From a virus, in IMG/VR virus record IMGVR_UViG_3300029319_000291, positions 1 through 31,072 of that record: a DNA stretch of 31,072 bases. One strand, 5' to 3'. Every line of letters starts with the position of its first letter. Position 1 is the first letter of the stretch. Of this stretch, positions 1 to 5,710 are shown in pieces. Under the pieces are notes generated by a model. That model saw nothing but the letters and a program-made list of their open reading frames with translations, searched no databases and had not been told where the DNA came from. A program made the position numbers and the translations under genes.

Positions 1-1
1 C

Positions 2-469
2 CTCGAGCTGTTCGCTAACCAGTTGAAAAACTTTCAGAAGCTTTGCGATAAACAAAACGTGCAAGCCGTGCATAGGCCTAACACAATATCGGATATTGAT
101 TGGGAGAAACACGGGATCCCTCAATTATTCCCGCGTATGTTCTTCTATGACTATACGAAACGCCCGTTTAGATTAACTCGAGTACCAAAAAATTATCGAT
201 TGATGTTTTCGTTTAGTGGCGTACCTGGCTATCAGAATCAAGTAAAGGCAGCGCTCAAAACCGACGCGCCGATCAGCGCTGTATTTAACGGACCATTTCC
301 GAAAGAGTTCTTAGGTAGGAAAGTAATTGATGGCGATCGATCGGACCTGATCAACCTGTACAAGGGAAAGAAAAAGATTATCGGATTGAAGGCGAAGGGC
401 GACGCGAAGAAAGACAAAACCGGATTCGTAATTCACACCAATAAAATAATGATGAAGGAGGTGGCATAA
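2..469 (+). CDS. 3' part of a phage protein resembling the GP88/DUF7227 type (partial)
   Basis: The frame is open from base 2, so the gene starts left of the window; the TTG at 23 is merely internal. The visible 156 residues contain YDYTKR, a VP-NYRLMFSFSG segment, an AVFNGPFP segment, VIDGDRSDL and GLKAKGDAKKDKTGF. That order (YDYTK, then a TFS-like strand, VIDGD-DL, then GLKAKG...GFV) is what I remember from phage proteins of the GP88/DUF7227 type. This is recall, not a search. The function of that family is unknown to me. The gene ends at TAA 467-469, directly on the ascending arm of a strong terminator, so it is the last gene of its transcript. Confidence 0.7.
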   Translation, partial: LELFANQLKNFQKLCDKQNVQAVHRPNTISDIDWEKHGIPQLFPRMFFYDYTKRPFRLTRVPKNYRLMFSFSGVPGYQNQVKAALKTDAPISAVFNGPFPKEFLGRKVIDGDRSDLINLYKGKKKIIGLKAKGDAKKDKTGFVIHTNKIMMKEVA

Positions 470-498
470 GAGGGAGGGCGCGAGCCCTCTTTTTTTTT
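470..498 (+). terminator. Rho-independent terminator with GNRA tetraloop
   Basis: A six-bp stem GAGGGC/GCCCTC (474-479 with 484-489, extendable by wobble pairs) closes a GCGA tetraloop at 480-483. It is followed by an uninterrupted run of nine T at 490-498. The hairpin begins right after the stop codon of the upstream gene. This is a textbook intrinsic terminator for rightward transcription, and it insulates the repeat region that follows. Confidence 0.92.
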
Positions 499-520
499 CG
501 GGCCCCAAAATGAGTAGTCA

Positions 521-655
521 TATAATCCAAACAGGCCGCAAGCAGTCGGGCCGCAAGGCCCGCCCTATAATCCACGCAGGCCGCAAGTTCGCAAAACCGC
601 AAGCACCCCATATAATCCCGTCGGGCCGCAAGCTCCTGGGCGGGGCGCACCCACC
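521..655 (+). repeat. 45-bp degenerate tandem repeat (TATAATCC + CCGCAAG)
   Basis: TATAATCC occurs at 521, 566 and 611, exactly 45 bp apart. Each is followed about 7-8 bp later by GGCCGCAAG, and the first two units carry a second CCGCAAG 15-16 bp further on. CCGCAAG is found in all at 536, 551, 581, 597, 626, 699, 707 and 737. The third unit decays after about 45 bp. Each TATAAT could serve as a -10 element; only the third has a passable -35 (TTCGCA at 588-593, spacer 17). No Shine-Dalgarno or convincing gene accompanies the array, so I read it as a regulatory or structural DNA/RNA element. Confidence 0.8.
547..562 (+). other. Perfect GCAA-tetraloop hairpin
   Basis: CGGGCC (547-552) pairs perfectly with GGCCCG (557-562) around a GCAA tetraloop. 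A close relative, CGGGC-CGCAA-GCCCG, lies at 733-747. Both are built on the CCGCAAG motif of the surrounding repeats, which suggests the repeats are maintained as RNA or cruciform hairpins. There is no T-run after either, so they are not terminators. Confidence 0.7.
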
Positions 656-748
656 TGGGCGGAGCAGCTCGCAAATAAAAAAAAATAATACTAATAAGCC
701 GCAAGCCCGCAAGCCGCGTATAAGGCGTGTGGCGGGCCGCAAGCCCGA

Positions 749-812
749 CCCCCTACCCTTGTACCCCCTGACCCCCAAATCCCCCTGTAAGGAGAGAGGG
801 GGAGGGGGTGGG
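749..812. other. G-quadruplex-forming tract (minus strand 749-785; plus strand 798-812)
   Basis: On the plus strand C-runs lie at 749-753, 756-758, 764-768, 772-776 and 781-785. The minus strand therefore has five G-runs (3-5 G) with loops of 2-5 nt, a canonical G-quadruplex pattern. Immediately after, the plus strand itself has G5-A-G5-T-G3 at 798-812. CCCCCT (781-786) can also pair with AGGGGG (797-802) as a simple hairpin, so the two folds compete. No gene covers this tract. Confidence 0.6.
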
Positions 813-866
813 CGCGATTAATCAGTACACCCTCAATCAGATAGGCGGGGTCTGGTTTAAATGCTT

Positions 867-903
867 ATCAAGCTGGCTTGATGATACGTCAATGTTGACA
901 TAT
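867..903. promoter_or_regulatory. Two palindromes overlapping the early promoter (putative operators)
   Basis: Site 1, ATCAAGC-TG-GCTTGAT (867-882), is a perfect 7-bp inverted repeat whose right arm overlaps the -35 element. Site 2, GTCAA-TG-TTGAC (888-899), is a perfect 5-bp inverted repeat inside the spacer, extendable to 884-903 with one mismatch. It runs into the -10. Both have TCAA/TTGA half-sites and a TG centre, and the centres are 19 bp apart. Occupancy would block the promoter. A candidate binder is the HTH protein encoded at 8610-8897, but this is a guess. Confidence 0.55.
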
Positions 904-906
904 AAT
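878..906 (+). promoter_or_regulatory. Sigma70-type promoter of the early operon
   Basis: The -35 TTGATG (878-883) and consensus -10 TATAAT (901-906) are separated by the optimal 17 bp. Transcription would start near 913, giving a leader of about 58 nt before the first gene at 971. A TTGACA directly abuts the -10 at 895-900; it is too close to act as a -35 and is better explained as the arm of a palindrome. Confidence 0.75.
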
Positions 907-970
907 CGGGGTTCTCTTTCAGGGCACAGGCACTGAAGGAGAGACAACTTAACTAATCGGAGAAACGAAA

Positions 971-1282
971 ATGGAAAACGAAGTAAAGATGAACAAAGAG
1001 TGCAGCAACATTTCGCTAGGCGAATTGGCTAACTGCTACGAAGGAGTCTCAAAGTATTTGTACGAAACAATTTTCAGAATTGTGGGAGAGGTTGAGCATG
1101 AGCAAAAGCAACTGGGAAATTATGTTTCCTCAATGTCAGAACGAGCTGCTGATTTTGCAGGGAGCCACGAGCTTAACGAGCACAACCAAATGATGATCTC
1201 TCAAAACTGGAATCGATTCACTCCCGGTGAGCAGATGGATATCAACGCAGCCATCGAAAAGGAAGAAGAGTTGTATGCGTAA
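971..1282 (+). CDS. Hypothetical early protein (103 aa)
   Basis: First gene after the early promoter. ATG at 971 is preceded by GGAGA at 959-963 with good spacing. The 103-residue product is acidic, has no membrane segment or signal peptide, and shows no motif I recognise. It ends in a Glu-rich tail. Position as the first gene of a strong-looking early operon suggests a host-interaction role; that is context only. A second in-frame ATG lies seven codons in but has no better ribosome site. Confidence 0.75.
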   Translation: MENEVKMNKECSNISLGELANCYEGVSKYLYETIFRIVGEVEHEQKQLGNYVSSMSERAADFAGSHELNEHNQMMISQNWNRFTPGEQMDINAAIEKEEELYA

Positions 1283-1300
1283 GGAAGTTCGACATCAAAC

Positions 1301-1326
1301 TGACTCACTCTCTCGGGGGTGGGTCA
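1301..1326 (+). other. Intercistronic hairpin
   Basis: TGACTCAC (1301-1308) can pair with GTGGGTCA (1319-1326) over eight positions with a single G-U wobble, closing a 10-nt loop. A-rich sequence follows instead of a T-run, so it is not an intrinsic terminator. It sits in the 111-bp gap between the first two early genes and could be an RNA-processing or stability element. Confidence 0.35.
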
Positions 1327-1393
1327 AAAAAGAAAAGAAGATTCGCGAAACAAAACAGCGAAGACTAAACAAAAACCTAACCAAGGAATACAA

Positions 1394-1690
1394 ATGAAAC
1401 TACAAGTCCAATTAGTAAAAACAATACTGGTCTACAAGACCTTCGAGATCGATACGACCAAGAGCGATATAAGATTTCAATGCAACCTAGACCATGATGA
1501 TGACATTGAAGATTCTTTAATCGATTACGTTGAGGATCATCGGATGATCGAGCTTTGCGATGAAGCTGACAGTGACTGGGAATCCTACTTCCCAGACAAT
1601 GGATCCGCTGGAGGATTTACCCTTGAACATGATGAAGTCAACTGCTCCGCAACCTATTGGGATGTGGAAAAAGTTTCGGAGGTGAAATAA
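1394..1690 (+). CDS. Hypothetical acidic protein (98 aa)
   Basis: I take ATG 1394 because AAGGA lies just upstream. A longer frame opening at GTG 1319 would add 25 Lys-rich residues unlike the rest and has no ribosome site. The product begins MKLQVQLVKTIL, looks beta-rich at the start, and becomes strongly acidic (HDDDIEDS, DEADSDWE). No family is recognised. Its stop shares bases with the next ATG (TAATG), so the two are translationally coupled. Small acidic early proteins often mimic DNA or bind host enzymes, which is only a possibility here. Confidence 0.72.
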   Translation: MKLQVQLVKTILVYKTFEIDTTKSDIRFQCNLDHDDDIEDSLIDYVEDHRMIELCDEADSDWESYFPDNGSAGGFTLEHDEVNCSATYWDVEKVSEVK

Positions 1691-1908
1691 TGACTAAGCC
1701 AAAAATAAAACCTGAAACTTGGGTAGAGCTTAACTCCGAATTGGCTGGAATGTTCTTGGAGTACAAAGCCATTGACCCGATCTGGGTTGAGGATGAGAAC
1801 GGTGACGAGCGATACACTGAAGATGCTCAAGACGAGTTCAACCACATAAGCGACATGGTCGAAGAGATCATGTGCCAGTTCTTTGAGAGAGGAATAACTA
1901 ATGACTAA
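1690..1908 (+). CDS. Hypothetical acidic protein (72 aa)
   Basis: ATG 1690 overlaps the previous stop and has GGAGGTG a few bases upstream, an excellent ribosome site. A frame starting at TTG 1657 exists but is not needed. The protein is acidic and probably helical (DEFNHISDMVEEIM), with no Cys motif or membrane segment. It overlaps the next gene by 8 bp. Function unknown. Confidence 0.75.
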   Translation: MTKPKIKPETWVELNSELAGMFLEYKAIDPIWVEDENGDERYTEDAQDEFNHISDMVEEIMCQFFERGITND

Positions 1909-2278
1909 ATTAAAAAAATGGGAAATCGAATACGATCCAAACTTGGTTTGTTCGGAGTGCAACAAAAATGAATTCATTCATTACAACTACACTTGCTTTC
2001 ACGGGGGAGAAGCTACGAGAGATGATGAATTTGAAAGCGTTGATCAACCCGGAGTCTGGTGTAGCTCTTGTACCATGGAGGTCGAGATGGTCGAACCAAA
2101 AAAATACACCCACATTTTTGATACCAATTTTTTCATTCACACACACGTTAAGGACGATGAAAAAATATCGCTCGAGGATTGGGCTGAATCAATTAGAACT
2201 CGGCTCGATGAACTAGCTGGTATGACCGATGAAAAATTACGGTTTGAGTTAAATCATGTTGGATCAGAAGAGATATAA
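1901..2278 (+). CDS. Hypothetical zinc-ribbon protein (125 aa)
   Basis: ATG 1901 follows GAGGAATAACTA, a leader nearly identical to those before 3927 and 4125. The N-terminal half carries CSECNK (Cys18, Cys21) and CSSC (Cys54, Cys57), two CxxC knuckles about 33 residues apart, a likely structural zinc site. The C-terminal half is acidic and helical. No catalytic motif is visible. It sits mid-operon with other small unknown genes. Confidence 0.72.
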   Translation: MTKLKKWEIEYDPNLVCSECNKNEFIHYNYTCFHGGEATRDDEFESVDQPGVWCSSCTMEVEMVEPKKYTHIFDTNFFIHTHVKDDEKISLEDWAESIRTRLDELAGMTDEKLRFELNHVGSEEI

Positions 2279-2280
2279 CC

Positions 2281-2532
2281 ATGCATGCCTTCAACCAACA
2301 AGAAAAGGTTCAGGCAATCGAGTTGGCTGAAGCGATCTTCTTCTCCATCGACAAAGTGTCGGAGGAGGCGAGGGTCGCTCGCTTCTACGAGTTCATCGAC
2401 ACCAGACTCGATGACATCAGCCGACAGGTATACCAGAACTTCAGATCAAGCAGGCAAGACCAGACAGAATGTATTCTCGAAGGTCTTCGCTACGTTCTAT
2501 CAACCTACAGATGGGGGTGGTGTAGCCAATGA
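2281..2532 (+). CDS. Hypothetical protein (83 aa)
   Basis: Begins 2 bp after the preceding stop, with AGAAGAG upstream. The product is probably all-helical and charged, with no recognised domain. Its stop overlaps the next start as ATGA at 2529-2532. An alternative frame of similar length overlaps it from 2285, but lacks coupling to the neighbours and has a low-complexity Ser/Arg composition, so I prefer this one. Confidence 0.7.
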   Translation: MHAFNQQEKVQAIELAEAIFFSIDKVSEEARVARFYEFIDTRLDDISRQVYQNFRSSRQDQTECILEGLRYVLSTYRWGWCSQ

Positions 2533-3068
2533 AAGCTGAACACAAGATGACATTGGCCAACCTAAATGGTGGACCCAAACATTCGACCAAGACTCACAAC
2601 TTCATTGCCACTGTGATGTGGGATGGCGAACGAGTATTCAAGGCAAGCAATCGAGGTGAGGGTGAACCCAATGAGTACTTCCCTTACCGAGGTCAATCGC
2701 AAATTTCCTTTGAAGAGATCTTCAAGCAAGTCGCAGATGAGTGCATCACCTACGTTAAGCTTTACGATCCAGACTTCTATGCAGCAGCCAGCAAGCAGGC
2801 AGGCTATGGAAATCTGTGTGTTGAATACACCATCAACCAATTAATGAATGACCATTTCATCAAGGAGTACATGAAGCAGAAGATGAACAACAACATCATT
2901 TTGCTTGATGAACACCATCGGATCTTTGAGATCAAGCTCAGGAACATTGATCAGAATAAGGACTTCATCAAGCGCAAGATCTTGAGAGGTGACTACCCTG
3001 ACTTTCAGATCCTCAATGACCTGGATGAAGAGGTGCAACTAAAAATCTGGAGATCAGCTAGTGACTGA
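2529..3068 (+). CDS. Hypothetical protein (179 aa)
   Basis: The largest product of the early operon, coupled to the preceding gene by ATGA. It is soluble, without Cys clusters or membrane segments, and has a mixed charged C-terminal helix region (FIKRKILRGDYPDF). No known fold is recognised. The next gene starts inside its last codons (GTG at 3061). Confidence 0.75.
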   Translation: MKAEHKMTLANLNGGPKHSTKTHNFIATVMWDGERVFKASNRGEGEPNEYFPYRGQSQISFEEIFKQVADECITYVKLYDPDFYAAASKQAGYGNLCVEYTINQLMNDHFIKEYMKQKMNNNIILLDEHHRIFEIKLRNIDQNKDFIKRKILRGDYPDFQILNDLDEEVQLKIWRSASD

Positions 3069-3318
3069 TCTACCAAAAATCATAAGGAACATAATGGAAG
3101 AAACCGCAAAAGAATTCACCAGCAAGAGATACAACTCAGTCATGAGTATTGGATTTACTGTTCACCATTCTTCAAAGAGCAGAGCCAGCAAGTCTGAGCA
3201 GATCTATGGATTACTAAAACGAGTAGTCGATATTCTGCTTAACGATGCTATCAAAGAAGCCACTGGCGATCTTCTCGAGGACACCTATGACAGCAAGGAG
3301 CAAGCTAGTGGCAAGTGA
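3061..3318 (+). CDS. Hypothetical protein (85 aa), GTG start
   Basis: GTG 3061 is preceded by GGAG eight bases upstream and overlaps the previous stop. ATG 3094 is a possible shorter start but has a poorer ribosome site. The product has a basic N-terminal half and a helical C-terminal half (YGLLKRVVDILLNDAIKEA). No family recognised. The following gene starts 11 bp before its stop. Confidence 0.66.
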   Translation: MTDLPKIIRNIMEETAKEFTSKRYNSVMSIGFTVHHSSKSRASKSEQIYGLLKRVVDILLNDAIKEATGDLLEDTYDSKEQASGK

Positions 3319-3589
3319 AATAGAACATACAGGGGCGGGAGGTTTACGAGAGAACTCCGCCAACCTGCACACATTCAAACGAGTACGCACCTTCACTTGT
3401 GACTGGTGTGGATCCGAGTTTGAAAGCATGCAGAAGAATGCAAGATTTTGTTCTGTTCAGCATCGAGTTCGAGGGAATCGAATTGATAATCGAGTTCGCA
3501 AGCGCCGAAGGCTGATGGACAAAGACCGATCGGGCCCGTGGGTTAGACCCATGAGTCAGATCAAAATCAACCAACCAGAAGAGGAATGA
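3308..3589 (+). CDS. Hypothetical zinc-finger basic protein (93 aa)
   Basis: I choose GTG 3308, preceded by AGGAG seven bases away. A frame opening at ATG 3245 would overlap the previous gene by over 70 bp with no ribosome site. CDWC followed by FCSVQHR gives a C-x2-C-x12-C-x3-H knuckle, and an Arg-rich stretch follows (RVRKRRR). Together these suggest a small nucleic-acid-binding protein. Similar short CxxC...FCS-xxHR modules occur in phage and host HNH-like or zinc-finger proteins, but no HNH catalytic residues are present. Confidence 0.65.
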   Translation: MASEIEHTGAGGLRENSANLHTFKRVRTFTCDWCGSEFESMQKNARFCSVQHRVRGNRIDNRVRKRRRLMDKDRSGPWVRPMSQIKINQPEEE

Positions 3590-3591
3590 AA

Positions 3592-3924
3592 ATGAAAACT
3601 AAATCATGGCCTAAGACAAAAGAATCTTTGTTTCTTCTATGCAAGGAGTTCTCTGAGACATACCAGATCGATGCGCTGGGTATGGGAATTGAAAGCATGA
3701 AGAAACGAATCAGTGCTGAAGATTGTATACGCCTGGAGAATGCAACGAATCAATCGTTACCCAGGCAATACAGGATCACGCTCTGCACAGAGATTGTTGC
3801 CAAGGATGATGCTGAAGCAGAAGACAAGACTGAAAAGATGGCCAAAAGTATTGTGGCTTTCTTTACTAACAACGATGACATCTTGCTCGATGTTGAATTC
3901 AAAGACATAACAGGAGGGGAATAA
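3592..3924 (+). CDS. Hypothetical protein (110 aa)
   Basis: ATG 3592 has AGAGGA at suitable spacing. ATG 3586, in the same frame, overlaps the previous stop as ATGA but is too close to the ribosome site; the difference is two residues. The middle of the protein (YRITLCTEIVAKDDAEAEDKTEKM) looks like a beta strand followed by an acidic helix. No recognised domain. GGAGGGG near its end serves the next gene. Confidence 0.68.
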   Translation: MKTKSWPKTKESLFLLCKEFSETYQIDALGMGIESMKKRISAEDCIRLENATNQSLPRQYRITLCTEIVAKDDAEAEDKTEKMAKSIVAFFTNNDDILLDVEFKDITGGE

Positions 3925-3926
3925 CT

Positions 3927-4112
3927 ATGGACTCAGAGAAAATAGAAGCTATTTTAAAAATTGGTAACTCATTATCAAACGAAGAGCTTGCGGAGTTAAT
4001 CACACAGCAAAGCCATAGGTTATGGGTTCATATAGCAGAAGAGGGTGGTGATCGTGTTCAGAATGCTGGTATGAATGGTGCGTGTATACAAATCAATGTA
4101 GTCAATTATTAA
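3927..4112 (+). CDS. Hypothetical protein (61 aa)
   Basis: ATG 3927 follows GGAGGGGAATAACT, two bases after the preceding stop. The short product has an acidic helical N-terminus and a C-terminal strand. No domain is recognised. The leader GGAATAACTATGGA is repeated exactly before the next gene. Confidence 0.6.
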   Translation: MDSEKIEAILKIGNSLSNEELAELITQQSHRLWVHIAEEGGDRVQNAGMNGACIQINVVNY

Positions 4113-4124
4113 TAAGGAATAACT

Positions 4125-4532
4125 ATGGATTGGTACAAGAAAACTGACGAGCAGTATGACAGCTACATAACTTTAATGATGGGTGGAGACAACGAAAACG
4201 AAATCCAATTAACTGAAGACAATTGGGCTGTTGTGATGTGCGCTTTATCAGATCTAATTGATTTGTTTACGGGCGATTTGCGTTTAAAAGAACTCAAAGA
4301 GAATTGGGAATATCAAGATGCGATTTCTGAGCTTTATAAAATTAAATCCAAAATAATAGGGATAGAAAAGTTTGATAACTCCCCAATCTATATTTCTGAG
4401 CTAGATCACCGCAGGTTACTGGCTGGAAAGGAATCTGTGATTGACTTTATTGAACGTCAAAGGGCATCAAAAGATTTAGAGAAACTAACAAAAGAAAAGC
4501 ACAACGCTCAGACAAAAGAACCAGGCAGCTAG
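4125..4532 (+). CDS. Hypothetical protein (135 aa), last early gene
   Basis: Good ribosome site AAGGA before ATG 4125. Soluble, acidic-to-neutral, likely alpha-helical protein with no known motif. It closes the rightward early operon, and its TAG (4530-4532) overlaps the TAG of the leftward small terminase gene in the palindrome CTAG. There is therefore no space for a terminator between the two convergent operons. Confidence 0.7.
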   Translation: MDWYKKTDEQYDSYITLMMGGDNENEIQLTEDNWAVVMCALSDLIDLFTGDLRLKELKENWEYQDAISELYKIKSKIIGIEKFDNSPIYISELDHRRLLAGKESVIDFIERQRASKDLEKLTKEKHNAQTKEPGS

Positions 4533-5146
4533 TCCTCGATCTCTTCCTCAACTTCTTCAATCTCATCAACCAACTCTTCATCTGACTCAACATCAGGTGA
4601 AGAGTTCTCGATCCTTGCCTCGAGAACAGGTGCAAGCTGATTCGATTCAATCAACTGCCTAAGCCTGGACTCGACCTCTGCCCGATCCATCTGATCGATA
4701 CTGCCATGCTTGATCTCTTTCCTCTCGACCATAAGGCCTGCAAGCTTTGCTCTACCGAGTTCTGCACTGACTGCTGCGCCATAGGATCCATCCTCGAGAG
4801 CAGCATCCCTGATCACCTTCAGATCTCTAGCCACCTTGTCAAAAGTAATCTCATACTTCTTCTGCTCACCCTCCTGAAGCTCTTGGATCTTGTCCTGGAC
4901 ATGCCTAAAGTCTGGATGGTGTAGCAGTTGACTCGCAACAACCTTTGGATGTTTATACCCTGCTCGAAATGCACACTCTGAATTAGTCAGATCCTGATAC
5001 ACAAACAACTGAACAAACTTCTGCTGCTTACTAGTGAGTGGTTGAACCTTCTGCTTGACCACATACTTATCAACATCAGCAATGATATCGTCCTCTCGAT
5101 CGATATCGACTCGAGCTTGTGCGACTGGCTGACTATGAGTATTCAT
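4529..5146 (-). CDS. terS: Terminase small subunit
   Basis: DNA-recognition subunit of the packaging motor. Residues about 37-72 (LTSKQQKFVQLFV..., NSECAFRAGYKHPKVVASQLL) match the Terminase_2 N-terminal helix-turn-helix pattern, in which 'LT-KQ--FV' precedes 'A-RAGY'. A helical oligomerisation region follows, and the tail is strikingly acidic (DEELVDEIEEVEEE). I use ATG 5146; GTG 5152 in the same frame adds two residues. It is read leftward, just downstream of the putative origin and far from any large terminase, which is not in this window. Large and small subunits are usually adjacent, so this separation is unusual. Confidence 0.85.
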   Translation of the reverse strand: MNTHSQPVAQARVDIDREDDIIADVDKYVVKQKVQPLTSKQQKFVQLFVYQDLTNSECAFRAGYKHPKVVASQLLHHPDFRHVQDKIQELQEGEQKKYEITFDKVARDLKVIRDAALEDGSYGAAVSAELGRAKLAGLMVERKEIKHGSIDQMDRAEVESRLRQLIESNQLAPVLEARIENSSPDVESDEELVDEIEEVEEEIED

Positions 5147-5156
5147 GCTCACGATT

Positions 5157-5396
5157 CTAATCGAAATCTTTTTCTTTCATCAACAATATTTTTTCTCGAT
5201 GAAACCCAGGCCTACTCTGTGAATGAGTAAACGAACCAAAGTTTTCTGACTTACCCGAGCTGACAACCAACCCATGAAACTTTGCATGATGAGCGCCAAC
5301 TCCAATCGGCACTTGTGTGATCTCACCACCACCCGCAACAAACTCATCCACCATCTCACTCAACTGCTGACTCAACTCTGCTTTTGTTTTACTCAT
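5157..5396 (-). CDS. Hypothetical small protein (79 aa)
   Basis: Preceded by AGGAG at ideal spacing. The N-terminus MSKTKAELSQQLSEMVDEF is helical, then GGGEITQVPIGVGA. A 'FL-x-GG-x-v-t-x-v-p' segment is common in short phage and proteobacterial proteins of unknown or regulatory role; I cannot assign it further. It is the first gene leftward from the iteron region and precedes terS by about 10 bp, so the two probably share a transcript. Confidence 0.7.
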   Translation of the reverse strand: MSKTKAELSQQLSEMVDEFVAGGGEITQVPIGVGAHHAKFHGLVVSSGKSENFGSFTHSQSRPGFHREKILLMKEKDFD

Positions 5397-5479
5397 ATAA
5401 TTCTCCTTTTAAATTTTTAGTTTTGTTAAAATTTTTTTTTCATTTTCCCCCTACCCAAATCCTCTAACTCAAAGAGGTA

Positions 5480-5710
5480 AAAGTAGAGGGTATATTTATA
5501 TATCTATATACCTCTCTTTAGAGAGTGACCCTACTGACCCTATGACCCACCCTTATAAATCAATAACTTAGCATACCGTAGGGTCAAGGGTCACGGTGGG
5601 TCAGTCTGACCCTACCCGACCCTACACTAAACCGCGCCAGAGTAGGGCTTTCAGCTAGGTAGGGTCAATCGACTCCGTTTTTTTGACCCTACCCTTTGAC
5701 CCTACCCGAG
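5480..5710. other. Probable replication origin: iterons plus AT-rich block
   Basis: Eleven copies of TGACCC(TAC) lie within about 180 bp on both strands. Plus-strand sites are at 5526, 5535, 5543, 5607, 5617 (one mismatch), 5684 and 5697. Minus-strand sites (seen as GGGTCA) are at 5581, 5588, 5598 and 5662. The best consensus is TGACCCTACC. An AT-only stretch containing GGTATAT...ATATACC arms (5489-5495 with 5506-5512) lies alongside and could be the unwinding element. Clustered direct and inverted iterons beside an AT-rich block, upstream of a primase-helicase gene, are typical of replication origins. Regulator-binding sites are the alternative. Confidence 0.7.
5658..5693. repeat. Perfect 11-bp inverted repeat within the iterons
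   Basis: GGTAGGGTCAA (5658-5668) and TTGACCCTACC (5683-5693) are exact reverse complements around a 14-nt loop that ends in a T-run. Each arm is a full iteron. The structure could be a cruciform or a paired site for a dimeric initiator. In the rightward direction it has no T-run after the stem, so it is not a terminator. Confidence 0.75.

Larger units (their letters stand above)
499..970. other. Gene-free structured leader region
   Basis: About 470 bp lie between the upstream terminator and the first early gene. In order they hold the 45-bp repeats, an A-rich break near 676-695, more CCGCAAG copies, the G/C-run tract and then the promoter and palindromes at 867-906. Open frames exist on both strands here, but they lack ribosome sites and follow the repeat periodicity. 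I see no tRNA-like fold. Confidence 0.6.

Noticed and set aside
521-655. CRISPR-like array
   Set aside because: The repeats are degenerate and contiguous, with no constant-length unique spacers and no cas genes.
510-821. 103-codon plus-strand frame over the 45-bp repeats
   Set aside because: It starts 12 bases after a terminator T-run with no ribosome site, is built mostly of the DNA repeats (15-residue periodicity follows from 45 bp), and equally long frames exist on the other strand.
895-900. TTGACA as a -35 element
   Set aside because: It abuts the -10 TATAAT with no spacer; TTGATG at 878-883 with 17-bp spacing is the better -35, and TTGACA is the arm of a palindrome.
1319-1393. N-terminal extension of the 98-residue gene from GTG 1319
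   Set aside because: No ribosome site, Lys/Asn-rich content unlike the rest, and it would start within a hairpin; ATG 1394 has AAGGA upstream.
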